Source: a virus. From it: a stretch of 40,284 bases of DNA. Positions 1-8,340 of this stretch are shown here, piece after piece; within the stretch, counting starts at the first letter, position 1, and every line of letters starts with the position of its first letter. The DNA lies in IMG/VR virus record IMGVR_UViG_3300008117_000309, positions 1 to 40,284 of that record. One strand, 5' to 3'. The notes under the pieces are model-generated. The model was given only the letters and a program-made list of their open reading frames with translations, was not told the origin of the DNA and did no database searches. The position numbers were made by a program, and so were the translations under genes.

Positions 1-223
1 GCGGTGAAGGCGGTGAAGGCGTTGGTGAGGGAGGCGGAGATGGACAATCGTAAGGATATGATATACCGTCAGAATAAAATAAAGAATTAAATTCCCCATT
101 AAAAAACGAAGATAAAGCGGAGTCAGAATAAGCAATATCAGTTGAAACCCATGTGGGATTTTCAGTATAAAGACCTACTGTATTACCACTACAATCTTGA
201 CCAGTATGAAAATAAGAAGGCAT
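1..223 (-). CDS. Cys/Tyr-repeat fibre-like protein, partial (cut by window edge)
   Basis: The ATG is at 223 on the minus strand and the frame stays open to base 1, giving about 74 residues. The protein starts with MPSYFHTGQDCSGNTVGLYT, which matches the repeat unit of the large protein at 26552-28300 (HxGTDCSGxxVTIYT ... DTAYSD). After one unit it enters a Pro/Ser-rich linker (CPSPPPSPTPSPP), the same order of parts as in the larger paralogue. It lies just downstream of tail tip gene J on the same strand, so it is probably a tail-tip or fibre accessory protein made with the tail genes. The C-terminus is outside the window. Function is inferred from position and paralogy only. Confidence 0.75.
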   Translation of the reverse strand, partial: MPSYFHTGQDCSGNTVGLYTENPTWVSTDIAYSDSALSSFFNGEFNSLFYSDGISYPYDCPSPPPSPTPSPPSP

Positions 224-227
224 AGAG

Positions 228-3200
228 TTATTTATTAATTACGAATCCTTGAATGATTCCGTTTGTTCTTACTGGAGCCACATAAGAAACAACAGATAGT
301 GATCTGGATGCGGTTGCTGATATTGGGTTTGGATATGAACCAGTGTTTCTGGCAGTTACTTTTAAAGTAAAGGTTCCAACTTCTGTTTGATCTTCAAAAA
401 TAGCAGAGTTACCAGTAACAGTTTGTTTGATGCTTTTAAATTTTGGAGTAATTAATTCAACATTGTAGGCGTTTGCGCCATTAACAGGCAACCAGCTTCC
501 AGACAAATCTGCTGTATCTGCTTGCATGTCCCAATTGCCAGTTCTTAATGTTAAAATTCTTGGGAATCCCAAGTCATACACATATTTATTTTGCAGCAAT
601 TCTGCTTGGCCTTCGCTCACTGCTGTATTTCTAGCTGGTGGGAAGGCGGAGAAGAAATCTTGCATCAAGCCAGTTTCGCCTTGTTCAATCTCTGCAAATT
701 TACCAGTGTCAAACTTTGAAGCAATGACCTCATATTCATTGAGGTTTAGTTCTTTGATTGATTGAATTTTATAAACCTGCTGTTTAGTGTTAGCGATTGT
801 AATGGAGCAAGGTGTTCCAGCGCGAACTTGCTGCAACAATGGATAGCCAGAACATCCAGTATCAATAAAGAACTTGGAACCATAATCCAATGCTGGAGAA
901 GAGTCAATGACTTGAGTTCCAGTTGCTTGAAGCGTCACTCTGATCGGAACATCTGTTTGATAGAGTTCAGAAACACTTAACTTTGTTGGAGACTTGGCCA
1001 AATCATAAAAGTCATTAGACTGATATTTGCCAGTTGGAATCAGAACAGAAATTTCTCCCGTTAGTCCAGAAGAGCTAAAATCAGACGATTTAAGAGAAAC
1101 ATTAGTATATATAGAGTTATTAATTGTATCAACATCTAAAACTCGCCCCACATGATTTTTAAGGGTTTTAACATTGTCATTGATTGCGATCAAATCTCCT
1201 GGCCTGCATAAGAGAGTTTCCAAGTTGCCAACAAAGGCCACATTTTCGTCTTCATTAATGGTGGAGTAGATGATGTGTTCACCAAGGCGTTTGGCGTGAG
1301 CGCGGCTAGTAATGCCAAAAGTTTGCGCTGTGGTTCTTAAAATGCCGCGAGTTTTAATGTCATCAGGGTCTTCCACATATTCAATTTTCTGTTTGAACAA
1401 GTCGTCGCGATCTAAATAAGTCACTTCAATAACATTGTATTGTAAATCTCGACGCTCATTTGAGTAGTTGAACATACCATCTTTCACATTCGAATTATTG
1501 AAGAAGCCCATGATTGGCTTGAGCCTATCGTTTGTGAAGTTGATTTCTGAGTTTGTGTAAAACATGTTGCCTCTAAAGCAAGCCACTAGAGACTTCAATG
1601 ATTCAAACACATTGGTTTTATCAGCAATTACGCCATTAAAGGCATATCTTGGCTCTAGTCCGCCATCAGCAGCAGGAACGCCAACAAATACGCCATTAAT
1701 ATCAACACCATCACAATAGCGGCCAATCTTATAAAGCTCCCAATAGTTAACCTCAGATGGCGAAATAAAGTTGCCTAATCCATATCTACGATTGATTAGA
1801 ATATCAAAAAGAACCCAAACAGGATTATCGGTCCAAGCTAGTTTAAATGTTCCATCCCAATTGCCTTTATAAATTGTTTTTTCATCACTAGAATTGCTTA
1901 GGCTATTGAATGAAGCCAAATTCTTTCCAGCAATATATCTTTTGTCTTGACCATTTGCCTTGAGTGGAAAATAATTGCTTGGGACGAAAACTTTCTTAAA
2001 TCTCGCGTCATAACTGCGAGCAGGAATGGAAGTGAATGTTCTAGCATCTAATTTTAAACCACAAATGGTTGAGTATGGATAAGAAAATGGAACATTAATA
2101 ATTTCGGTGATTTTTTGCAAATATATTTCACGGCGGATAAGTGAAGAGTAAGATTCCGCAGTTGTTCTATAGGCTCTTACAAATCTATTTTTATTAACTA
2201 CATGGGGAGGAAGAGAAATTGGCTGTGCAATATTCTGACTTCCTAGAATAAAGCGGCTATATTGTTGAATTACTGAAGCGTTTTCTTCTCGACCAACATC
2301 AATTGATACTGGCGAATTAACCAAGCCTCTAACTTGGAACAATCTTGAAACAAACAACTCTTCTTCTCCAGTTAGCGTTTGGTATCCAGTTTCAATTCTA
2401 AATTCTATTACGGAAGGAATGCTTGTGCCAGCTTGAACGTCTTCTTTTGTGCCATCTGACTTCAATAAAAGTAAATTTTGTTGAGCCGTATCTTGTAAAC
2501 TTGTGATCTGCAAAGAAATAAATACTTGATCAACATTGGGATTTAAAACTATATGCGTAATTCTTGATCCAGGTTCCGATAAATACTTGACATAATTTTT
2601 ATTCCAATTAGTATAGCTCTCAATAGCACCATTAACTTTTCTAAAATCATCACTTCCTTCGTTGGCGTAAGCGCCTTCTAATAAAGCGCGAAAAGCGATT
2701 CTGAAAAATAAAGGCCAACCAGTTGAAGGAGAGTAGGATGTTAAAAATACTTGACCACTAAAAGAAGAATATTCATATATTAAAGTAAAATCAAAATTAT
2801 TTGCATTTATCAAATCTTTTTGATAATCCGTTATGTAAACAGTATCCGTGGCTAATATATTAAACTGATCACCATTGTTTTTAACAATGTTTCTTTTAAA
2901 ACATTTTGTTGATTTATCAAAAGAAAGCGTAATTTTTATATCATTTGAATAAAAGCGATAACTTACCTTGCCAGCTAATACCATCTGAATGATATTTCCA
3001 GTTTTATTCAATGATTCAATGGACCAAGAACTACTTCTAAATTCTGGATTAGGATTTAAAAGGCCAAGGGATAAAGTATTACCGCTCATTAGTTGTTTTG
3101 TTAAACTAACAAATTCAGATTCATTTTTAAATAAATCAGTATGCAAAGTTTTTAATTCACTTAGTTCTTGAATTGAAAAGAATTCAGTTGTTCCTTGTTT

Positions 3201-4394
3201 GAATTCAGAATCAGATATTAATCCAGAACTCGCCATAACAGATGATTCGTTGTATCTTGAATCAACCTCAGTGTATTCTTTATTTAACAGCGTTAATACA
3301 GGCTTGCCTTGCTCAAACGGACCCCTAAGTTTAGAGTTAAATTGAGTATCTAAATAAGTTTTATTGAATAAACTTAATGGTTTTTGAAGATCAGCTCCGT
3401 CTCTTGTTTCAAAGGTCGCGTTAGCATAATTAAATTTAGCCGTGGTATTGATAATCTTAACAGATTTGATGAAATTAATTATTGCATCAACTCCATTTTT
3501 TAAAACATAATTATTTCTTTGATAGAAGAAAACATAAAAATCCCCTTTTGCTGACGTATTGCCACCAGCACTTTGAAAAAAACATGTGTTAATTTTCTTT
3601 TTAGGAGATAAAATCTTTTTATTTTGCAATTCTGTTGACTCTAAATCATAATATATCTGATTATAAATGTCATTAGACAAGATAATCAAATCATCAATGG
3701 AGTGAACGTATCCATCAGGAGCAAGATCAACATTTAAAGAAATTTTTAATGCCAAAAACGGATAATCAGTGGCGAAATATTCTGGAAAATCTGGTAAAAG
3801 ATAAGCTAAAACCTCTCTCTGAGAAGTGAAATTAAACTGTGCTCTTAATAATCTCAATTGTTTAAAAATCGAATCATTTTGAGCCGATGGTTGAATACCA
3901 GCATACACATTCTCAATATTTTGAATTGATTGAAAAATAGAATCAGCTATTCTATCTTTGCCAGATAAAACAGAAAATGAAACACCTTGAGTGTTTGAAC
4001 CACTTAAATCACTCAAATCTGTTATTAAAGTTTCAATAAACTCCGAATTAGAGTAGAACTTATTTTGAAAAGCGGAGCCAATAAAACTCAAGTCAAGGTC
4101 CGCAATAGTGTTAAATGAATCGCTGTCAACTGGCTGACGCACAATAACATCTTCCAAATAAATACTTTCAAATAAACGGATATTGTCAACATATTCGCCA
4201 TTCTGCCCAACAAAACCATCAATTTCTCCGTCTGAAATAAGATCAATATTTTCTACATAGTCATAAGAAGAAACAGCTTGCAAGTCTCCTAACTTTGGCG
4301 GCTTAAATGTTGGTGGAGTAGGTGGTGGTGGAGCATCTGGACCTCCACCCGCACCAACAATTCCTTTGATATATTTTTTAGAAAAATGGCTCAT
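228..4394 (-). CDS. J: Tail tip attachment protein J (host specificity protein)
   Basis: This 1388-residue protein is the last of a lambda-like L-K-I-J tail-tip series and is of the usual length for gpJ. It forms the central tip fibre that contacts the host receptor. A Gly/Pro-rich stretch (about residues 15-35) precedes the segment typical of the start of J proteins (LGDLQAVSSYDYVENIDLI). The conserved tip core is at about residues 775-930, including SYDARFKKVFVPSNYFP and NPVWVLFDILINRRYGLG. A fibronectin-III-like stretch is near residues 1285-1380. The region between about 140 and 700 looks divergent, as expected for a receptor-specificity part. One base separates it from I upstream and a repeat protein follows four bases after its stop. 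Confidence 0.9.
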   Translation of the reverse strand: MSHFSKKYIKGIVGAGGGPDAPPPPTPPTFKPPKLGDLQAVSSYDYVENIDLISDGEIDGFVGQNGEYVDNIRLFESIYLEDVIVRQPVDSDSFNTIADLDLSFIGSAFQNKFYSNSEFIETLITDLSDLSGSNTQGVSFSVLSGKDRIADSIFQSIQNIENVYAGIQPSAQNDSIFKQLRLLRAQFNFTSQREVLAYLLPDFPEYFATDYPFLALKISLNVDLAPDGYVHSIDDLIILSNDIYNQIYYDLESTELQNKKILSPKKKINTCFFQSAGGNTSAKGDFYVFFYQRNNYVLKNGVDAIINFIKSVKIINTTAKFNYANATFETRDGADLQKPLSLFNKTYLDTQFNSKLRGPFEQGKPVLTLLNKEYTEVDSRYNESSVMASSGLISDSEFKQGTTEFFSIQELSELKTLHTDLFKNESEFVSLTKQLMSGNTLSLGLLNPNPEFRSSSWSIESLNKTGNIIQMVLAGKVSYRFYSNDIKITLSFDKSTKCFKRNIVKNNGDQFNILATDTVYITDYQKDLINANNFDFTLIYEYSSFSGQVFLTSYSPSTGWPLFFRIAFRALLEGAYANEGSDDFRKVNGAIESYTNWNKNYVKYLSEPGSRITHIVLNPNVDQVFISLQITSLQDTAQQNLLLLKSDGTKEDVQAGTSIPSVIEFRIETGYQTLTGEEELFVSRLFQVRGLVNSPVSIDVGREENASVIQQYSRFILGSQNIAQPISLPPHVVNKNRFVRAYRTTAESYSSLIRREIYLQKITEIINVPFSYPYSTICGLKLDARTFTSIPARSYDARFKKVFVPSNYFPLKANGQDKRYIAGKNLASFNSLSNSSDEKTIYKGNWDGTFKLAWTDNPVWVLFDILINRRYGLGNFISPSEVNYWELYKIGRYCDGVDINGVFVGVPAADGGLEPRYAFNGVIADKTNVFESLKSLVACFRGNMFYTNSEINFTNDRLKPIMGFFNNSNVKDGMFNYSNERRDLQYNVIEVTYLDRDDLFKQKIEYVEDPDDIKTRGILRTTAQTFGITSRAHAKRLGEHIIYSTINEDENVAFVGNLETLLCRPGDLIAINDNVKTLKNHVGRVLDVDTINNSIYTNVSLKSSDFSSSGLTGEISVLIPTGKYQSNDFYDLAKSPTKLSVSELYQTDVPIRVTLQATGTQVIDSSPALDYGSKFFIDTGCSGYPLLQQVRAGTPCSITIANTKQQVYKIQSIKELNLNEYEVIASKFDTGKFAEIEQGETGLMQDFFSAFPPARNTAVSEGQAELLQNKYVYDLGFPRILTLRTGNWDMQADTADLSGSWLPVNGANAYNVELITPKFKSIKQTVTGNSAIFEDQTEVGTFTLKVTARNTGSYPNPISATASRSLSVVSYVAPVRTNGIIQGFVINK

Positions 4395-4395
4395 T

Positions 4396-5004
4396 TTAGT
4401 ATTTTGGATTGCTCAAAACCGAATCGGCACTATCAATAATAGCAACTTGGTTGGCAGATTTTTTAGCTGTTGAATTTAAAAATTCGTCTGTTAAAGTGAG
4501 TGTGAGCGGGAAAGATTTAATGGAGCTTTGAACAACAAAAGAGCCAACTTTTAATCGCCCATAAACAAGAGGAACTGGATTGCCTTGCTCAGTGATATTT
4601 TCTCGATTGGAGAAAGCTAATGATTTAGAATTAGCTGATGAAATTCCTTCTGCTCCAGGAATTTGAGGATATTGTTGCTTGCCAGCTTGAACATAGGAAT
4701 ATACCGCAGAAGCCACAGCAATAACTAACATAATAATTTGCCCTACTGTTGAACCAATAATTGTTGGCACAAAATCAATTTTCTTGATTTTTTTAATCTC
4801 TGTAAAAGAGTTGCCTTGAACCCACTGGTTGTCAGCAACAATTGAGTAAACAATTTTTTTCTTTAATAAGTCTTTGAGGTCTTTTGAGAAATTTTCATAA
4901 TTAGCTTCTAAAGCTCGAACCACATCTCTAGGTTCTTTGATTGCAAATCTATGCAATCGCCCATATTTTTTGCCTAAAATACCATGTAGATGAATTTCTG
5001 TCAT
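4396..5004 (-). CDS. I: Tail assembly protein I
   Basis: A 202-residue protein between K and J, with the start overlapping the end of K (ATGA-type, 4 bp). The N-terminus (MTEIHLHGILGKKYGRLHRF) and the Gly/Ile-rich hydrophobic segment at about residues 82-107 (IIGSTVGQIIMLVIAVASAV) are characteristic of lambda gpI-type tail assembly proteins. The segment GNPVPLVYGRLKVGS near residue 140 is also a hallmark of this family. gpI is needed for tail-tip assembly; its exact role is not settled. Gene order L-K-I-J supports the call. Confidence 0.88.
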   Translation of the reverse strand: MTEIHLHGILGKKYGRLHRFAIKEPRDVVRALEANYENFSKDLKDLLKKKIVYSIVADNQWVQGNSFTEIKKIKKIDFVPTIIGSTVGQIIMLVIAVASAVYSYVQAGKQQYPQIPGAEGISSANSKSLAFSNRENITEQGNPVPLVYGRLKVGSFVVQSSIKSFPLTLTLTDEFLNSTAKKSANQVAIIDSADSVLSNPKY

Positions 5005-5405
5005 AAGAAGCCTTTTACCTTATTAAGAGTATTTACATCAACTTCATGCTCTTTTGGCTCATAAATTGCAAATTTCTTAGTTTGGAGTGAGTAAATAATG
5101 GACGGCAAACAAGTAGCCTCTGAATTTGCTTGGTCCATTTCTGAAAAAGACTCGTCTCCATCAGGGTGAGAGTGAATCAATGAAATAAATTCGTTTTCGT
5201 TTTTGAACCTCAAATAGTCCAAAGGATCAACACAAAAAAACTGTTTTGGATTTGGTGAGCGATTATTAACAAACTGCACTATATAGTCTTTGCCATTTTT
5301 GCCAACAAAACCGCAGCACTCTAACGAGAAATATCTATCACAATGCTCACGAACAGACTCCAGAATTTTTTTAAAGCTTTTATTTTTGACGATAGGATTG
5401 TCCAT
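5001..5405 (-). CDS. K: Tail assembly protein K, JAMM/MPN domain only
   Basis: The protein carries a JAMM/MPN metalloprotease motif: HSHP followed by S and D (HSHPDGDESFSEMD), with an upstream Glu in SLECCGF. Lambda gpK normally has this domain followed by an NlpC/P60 cell-wall peptidase domain; here the protein is only 134 residues and the NlpC/P60 part is absent. The frame can be extended to a TTG at 5438, but the ATG at 5405 is a better start and leaves a 26-bp overlap with L. It lies between L and I as expected. The likely role is tail-tip maturation. Confidence 0.85.
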   Translation of the reverse strand: MDNPIVKNKSFKKILESVREHCDRYFSLECCGFVGKNGKDYIVQFVNNRSPNPKQFFCVDPLDYLRFKNENEFISLIHSHPDGDESFSEMDQANSEATCLPSIIYSLQTKKFAIYEPKEHEVDVNTLNKVKGFL

Positions 5406-6396
5406 ATTGATAATTGTCTGTGGCTGGAAAGCCCCCAAATGGCAGATAAAATGCGCCTAAACTAGCTGTTTGAGCGCTAGGAACAGGATTATAAACGGAG
5501 CCAGTAACCGTTTGAGAGCCAGAAATACCGCTATAAGATAGGGTGGAATTATAAAACCGCTTTTTGCAAGCTCCAATAGACTTGGAACAGCCATCTTTTT
5601 CCCAAGGAGCGTCATCAAGGCCAGGCATGTTGTTTTCTGTTGCTACATGCGTTTGTGTGCAAACATACCAAGTTCTAAACGGGTCTTTCGGAGTAGAAAC
5701 ATAAACAATCATTCCTGGATTGTAGGTTATATTATAGGTCCACTCATTACTACTGCTTTGAAAGTTAAAGCTGCCAGTTGGAACATAAGTAAATGGCGTG
5801 TCATCTTCTTGGCAAACTGGAGCACCAAAATAGTGACATCCCAATCCGCGATACTGCCAATAACAGTATCTTCCCATCACCAATCTTCCAGGGATGGAAA
5901 AGTTTTCCAAGTCAAATGGAGCAGTCAATTCAAACTCCACAAGAGACTTGTTTTCTTGTGTCTTTTGAGAAATTACATAAGAGTCGCGAGAAATTTCAGA
6001 ATTTGGGTCTGCAACTCCATAAGGATTAATGCCTCCTTCAAAATTTACATCGTCAATGTATTTAACAAAAATTTTAATTCTTTCTAGTTTTGCGAATTTA
6101 AAATCGTTTTTTCGGCGCAAAATCTGACTAATTACCAACTGTTCATTGCTGATTCTAATCTTTGGACGACTGATTCGATTGAAAATATTTGTTTCAAAAT
6201 CCTCAACTTCAACTGCCAAAGGCACATAAGCAATGTTATTCAACACAATCTTGCCTTGTAATCCATTAGAGCATGGATGGAACGGGAAGAAAGAGTCTGG
6301 CTCATTAACCGTATCGTAATAGATTTTGTAAAACTCTAAAACGGCTGTTGGCTCTAAATCAAGTAAGTCTTTAGAAACTTTGTTGTTAATGGGCAT
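5380..6396 (-). CDS. L: Minor tail protein L (tail-tip, Fe-S type)
   Basis: This 338-residue protein is first of the minus-strand tail-tip series. The N-terminal part is the gpL beta-domain type (YIDDVNFEGGINPYG ... FELTAPFDLENFSIPGR). The second half has cysteines in the order CYWQYRGLGC, then C and C further on (CSKSIGAC), matching the four-cysteine cluster site known in lambda gpL, which binds an iron-sulfur cluster. The ATG at 6396 shares a CATG palindrome with the start of the divergent gene at 6395, so each start codon lies partly within the other. No clear -35 box is visible upstream; a TATTAT 8 bases before the ATG could be a -10. Confidence 0.88.
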   Translation of the reverse strand: MPINNKVSKDLLDLEPTAVLEFYKIYYDTVNEPDSFFPFHPCSNGLQGKIVLNNIAYVPLAVEVEDFETNIFNRISRPKIRISNEQLVISQILRRKNDFKFAKLERIKIFVKYIDDVNFEGGINPYGVADPNSEISRDSYVISQKTQENKSLVEFELTAPFDLENFSIPGRLVMGRYCYWQYRGLGCHYFGAPVCQEDDTPFTYVPTGSFNFQSSSNEWTYNITYNPGMIVYVSTPKDPFRTWYVCTQTHVATENNMPGLDDAPWEKDGCSKSIGACKKRFYNSTLSYSGISGSQTVTGSVYNPVPSAQTASLGAFYLPFGGFPATDNYQYGQSYRQK

Positions 6397-6919
6397 GACT
6401 AAAAATAATAACGGTTCAAACTATAAATTACACGAATTTTTAGGAAGTGAGGACGAAAGGCAAAAACTGCTGCTTGTTTATTTGGAATTCTTCAATCGCT
6501 CTAGGCCATTAGACTTCAAATACAAAACTCTTTCTGAGCAAAAAACCAAATACGACGAACATTTTAAATACCTAATTGATCAAACGAAAATATTCTATGT
6601 ATTGCAAGACAATCGCTTTATTGGATTCATATCTTTTGATATTGGCTTAAAAACACTTGAAATTCCAAAAGAACTAGAACAAATCATCAAACCACAACAC
6701 ACATGCGAATTTGTTTTTGCTGCTTCGAGATATTTTAATTGGAACCTTTTTCAACAATCAGCTTTTGGAATTTTTCAGTTGATTAAGGCCAAATATAATG
6801 TAAAATATATAGCTGGAAACGTGCGCAGAAAACATAAAAAAAGACAATTCATTGCAATTGCCCAAAAACTTTTTAAATTTAAAACCATAGAAGACTTCGC
6901 ATATTATGAAATACCGTAA
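6395..6919 (+). CDS. Hypothetical protein, possibly acetyltransferase-like
   Basis: I chose the ATG at 6395 over the upstream TTG. It overlaps, within a CATG, the start codon of tail gene L on the other strand. The 174-residue product has a central stretch resembling a GNAT core (YVLQDNRFIGFISFDIG, about residues 65-80) and a basic C-terminal part (GNVRRKHKKRQFIAIAQKL, from about residue 143) that could be the acyl-CoA pyrophosphate loop and helix. This resemblance is weak and no clear RxxGxG/A motif is visible. It overlaps the next gene by 14 bp, so the two are probably co-expressed. Confidence 0.7.
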   Translation: MTKNNNGSNYKLHEFLGSEDERQKLLLVYLEFFNRSRPLDFKYKTLSEQKTKYDEHFKYLIDQTKIFYVLQDNRFIGFISFDIGLKTLEIPKELEQIIKPQHTCEFVFAASRYFNWNLFQQSAFGIFQLIKAKYNVKYIAGNVRRKHKKRQFIAIAQKLFKFKTIEDFAYYEIP

Positions 6920-7424
6920 TCAGTTTGACTATAATGGCCAATGTTCCGATTCAGGATACTCTGCCGAAACTCTTTTTTCAGAAATGGCTGAAAAACGAGG
7001 TTGGAAAGTCTTAAAAGCAGACCGCAAACAACAACTCTCCCATGTTGATGTTTATTTAGACCACAAAAAACACGGCACTGTTTCTTTTGATGTTAAAGCT
7101 CAAAAGAAAGTGAAACGCACAGACTCAAATACAAACGATAAATATTTGTGGGTAGAGTTCGCGAATGTGGCTGGCAAAGAGGGTTGGCTTCGCGGCAGTG
7201 CTGATTTGATTGCTTTTGAACAAGAGAAGAATTTCTTAATTGTTAGGAGACAAGCTTTGTTAGATTTCTGCGAAAAGAACGTGGACTTCTCTGATAAGGT
7301 TGAGAGTTCTGGTGAGGCAGTGTATCGCATTTATCAGCGAAAAGGCCGCAAAGATGAGATTTCACTGATTCCTATAAAAGATATTAGAGAGCATTTATCT
7401 TATTCTCTTTGGAAGAAGCCATGA
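6906..7424 (+). CDS. Putative PD-(D/E)XK nuclease-like protein
   Basis: A 172-residue soluble protein. An early helix with Glu (SAETLFSEMAEKRGW, residue 21 on), then HVDVYL (D48) and SFDVKAQ (D62, K64), fit the E / D / (D/E)xK spacing of restriction-endonuclease-fold nucleases. The later GSADLIAFE ... FLIVRR resembles the closing strands seen in phage proteins of this type. If active it would cut DNA, for example host DNA or junctions, but the motif was read by eye. It overlaps its upstream neighbour by 14 bp and the downstream sulfotransferase by 4 bp (ATGA). Confidence 0.7.
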   Translation: MKYRNQFDYNGQCSDSGYSAETLFSEMAEKRGWKVLKADRKQQLSHVDVYLDHKKHGTVSFDVKAQKKVKRTDSNTNDKYLWVEFANVAGKEGWLRGSADLIAFEQEKNFLIVRRQALLDFCEKNVDFSDKVESSGEAVYRIYQRKGRKDEISLIPIKDIREHLSYSLWKKP

Positions 7425-8077
7425 TGGAATTTTCTCCATGCAAGCATAAATGGATTTGGAGCATGATTTTTATTCGTGTTCCTAAAAACGCCAGCACTTC
7501 TATCTATTCTCACCTTGGCGATCTTAATTTGATTAAAAAACATGAAAAAACCTTTCATGATGTTTTCTTTAAAAGAAACCCATATAATCAACGAGTCTCG
7601 ACTACGCACGTTAAACCAAACGAAATTTATCAAATTTTTGGTTCAATGGTTCACAATTACATGTCTTTTTCTGTAGTTAGAAATCCATTTGATCGTACAG
7701 TTTCCTTATTTCAGTATGCCAAAGAAAAAAAACTAGGCAATCTTTATCAAAGATCAAATGACGCATCTTTCGAAGATTTTTGCGAAATTATGAGTGAAAA
7801 TTACGCAAATAATACAAAAGATTTTATTGCTACTCATCAACAAGTTGAGTGGTTCGAAGGCGCATTTCAGCCTAATTTTATTCTTCGTTTCGAAAATATT
7901 AAAAATGATTTTAAAGAAATGCTTGATCTTTGCGAAATCAAACACATTAATCCAGATATTCCGCACGAAAACGCAAGCAAAAGATCAGATTATAAAGACT
8001 ATTACAATTCCAATACAAAAAAGATAGTTGAAAAAATCTTTGAAAAAGACATTGACACATTCAAATATACCTATTAA
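7421..8077 (+). CDS. Sulfotransferase family protein
   Basis: The 218-residue protein has both PAPS-binding elements of the sulfotransferase fold. The 5'-phosphosulfate loop is near the N-terminus (FIRVPKNASTSI, residues 18-28). The 3'-phosphate site is at about residues 84-97 (SVVRNPFDRTVSLF, with Arg87 and Ser95). Members transfer sulfate from PAPS to sugars or proteins. The acceptor is unknown; the glycosyltransferase-like gene at 8337 suggests a carbohydrate on the virion or host surface. The ATG at 7421 overlaps the upstream stop, and a GGAAG six to ten bases earlier could be a weak ribosome site. A TTG start at 7409 is possible but less likely. Confidence 0.85.
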   Translation: MMEFSPCKHKWIWSMIFIRVPKNASTSIYSHLGDLNLIKKHEKTFHDVFFKRNPYNQRVSTTHVKPNEIYQIFGSMVHNYMSFSVVRNPFDRTVSLFQYAKEKKLGNLYQRSNDASFEDFCEIMSENYANNTKDFIATHQQVEWFEGAFQPNFILRFENIKNDFKEMLDLCEIKHINPDIPHENASKRSDYKDYYNSNTKKIVEKIFEKDIDTFKYTY

Positions 8078-8080
8078 GGT
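8052..8080 (+). promoter_or_regulatory. Class 1 promoter for 8086
   Basis: TTGACA, 17 bp, TAAGGT, then 5 bases to the ATG. The -10 contains the upstream stop codon TAA. Weaker -10 than most. Confidence 0.55.
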
Positions 8081-8085
8081 AAGAC

Positions 8086-8340
8086 ATGACTGGTAAAATT
8101 AAAATCATTGGCGCAAACAATCAAGCCCATCTTGATTGGATGGAAAAAGAATTTGAGAACTGCACGATTGAACACGCTGGCGGAAACGCAGCAGTTCACA
8201 GTGTTAAAGTTCCAGATCGAGGCGAGTTTCCTTTTGAGCTTTACAAAACTATTGTTATTCAAGACCGCATCATCTTTGAGGGCTATGCTCATTTTGAAGA
8301 TAATCTTGGCCGTTTAGCAATCGAATTCTTTCCTCAATGA
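8086..8340 (+). CDS. Hypothetical protein
   Basis: An 84-residue acidic protein with no recognised domain (MTGKIKIIGANNQAHLDWME at the start, FEGYAHFEDNLGRLAIEFFP at the end); it looks like a small alpha/beta fold. Promoter-like TTGACA and TAAGGT boxes lie directly upstream, with the -10 ending 5 bases before the ATG. It overlaps the next gene by 4 bp (ATGA). Confidence 0.75.
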   Translation: MTGKIKIIGANNQAHLDWMEKEFENCTIEHAGGNAAVHSVKVPDRGEFPFELYKTIVIQDRIIFEGYAHFEDNLGRLAIEFFPQ

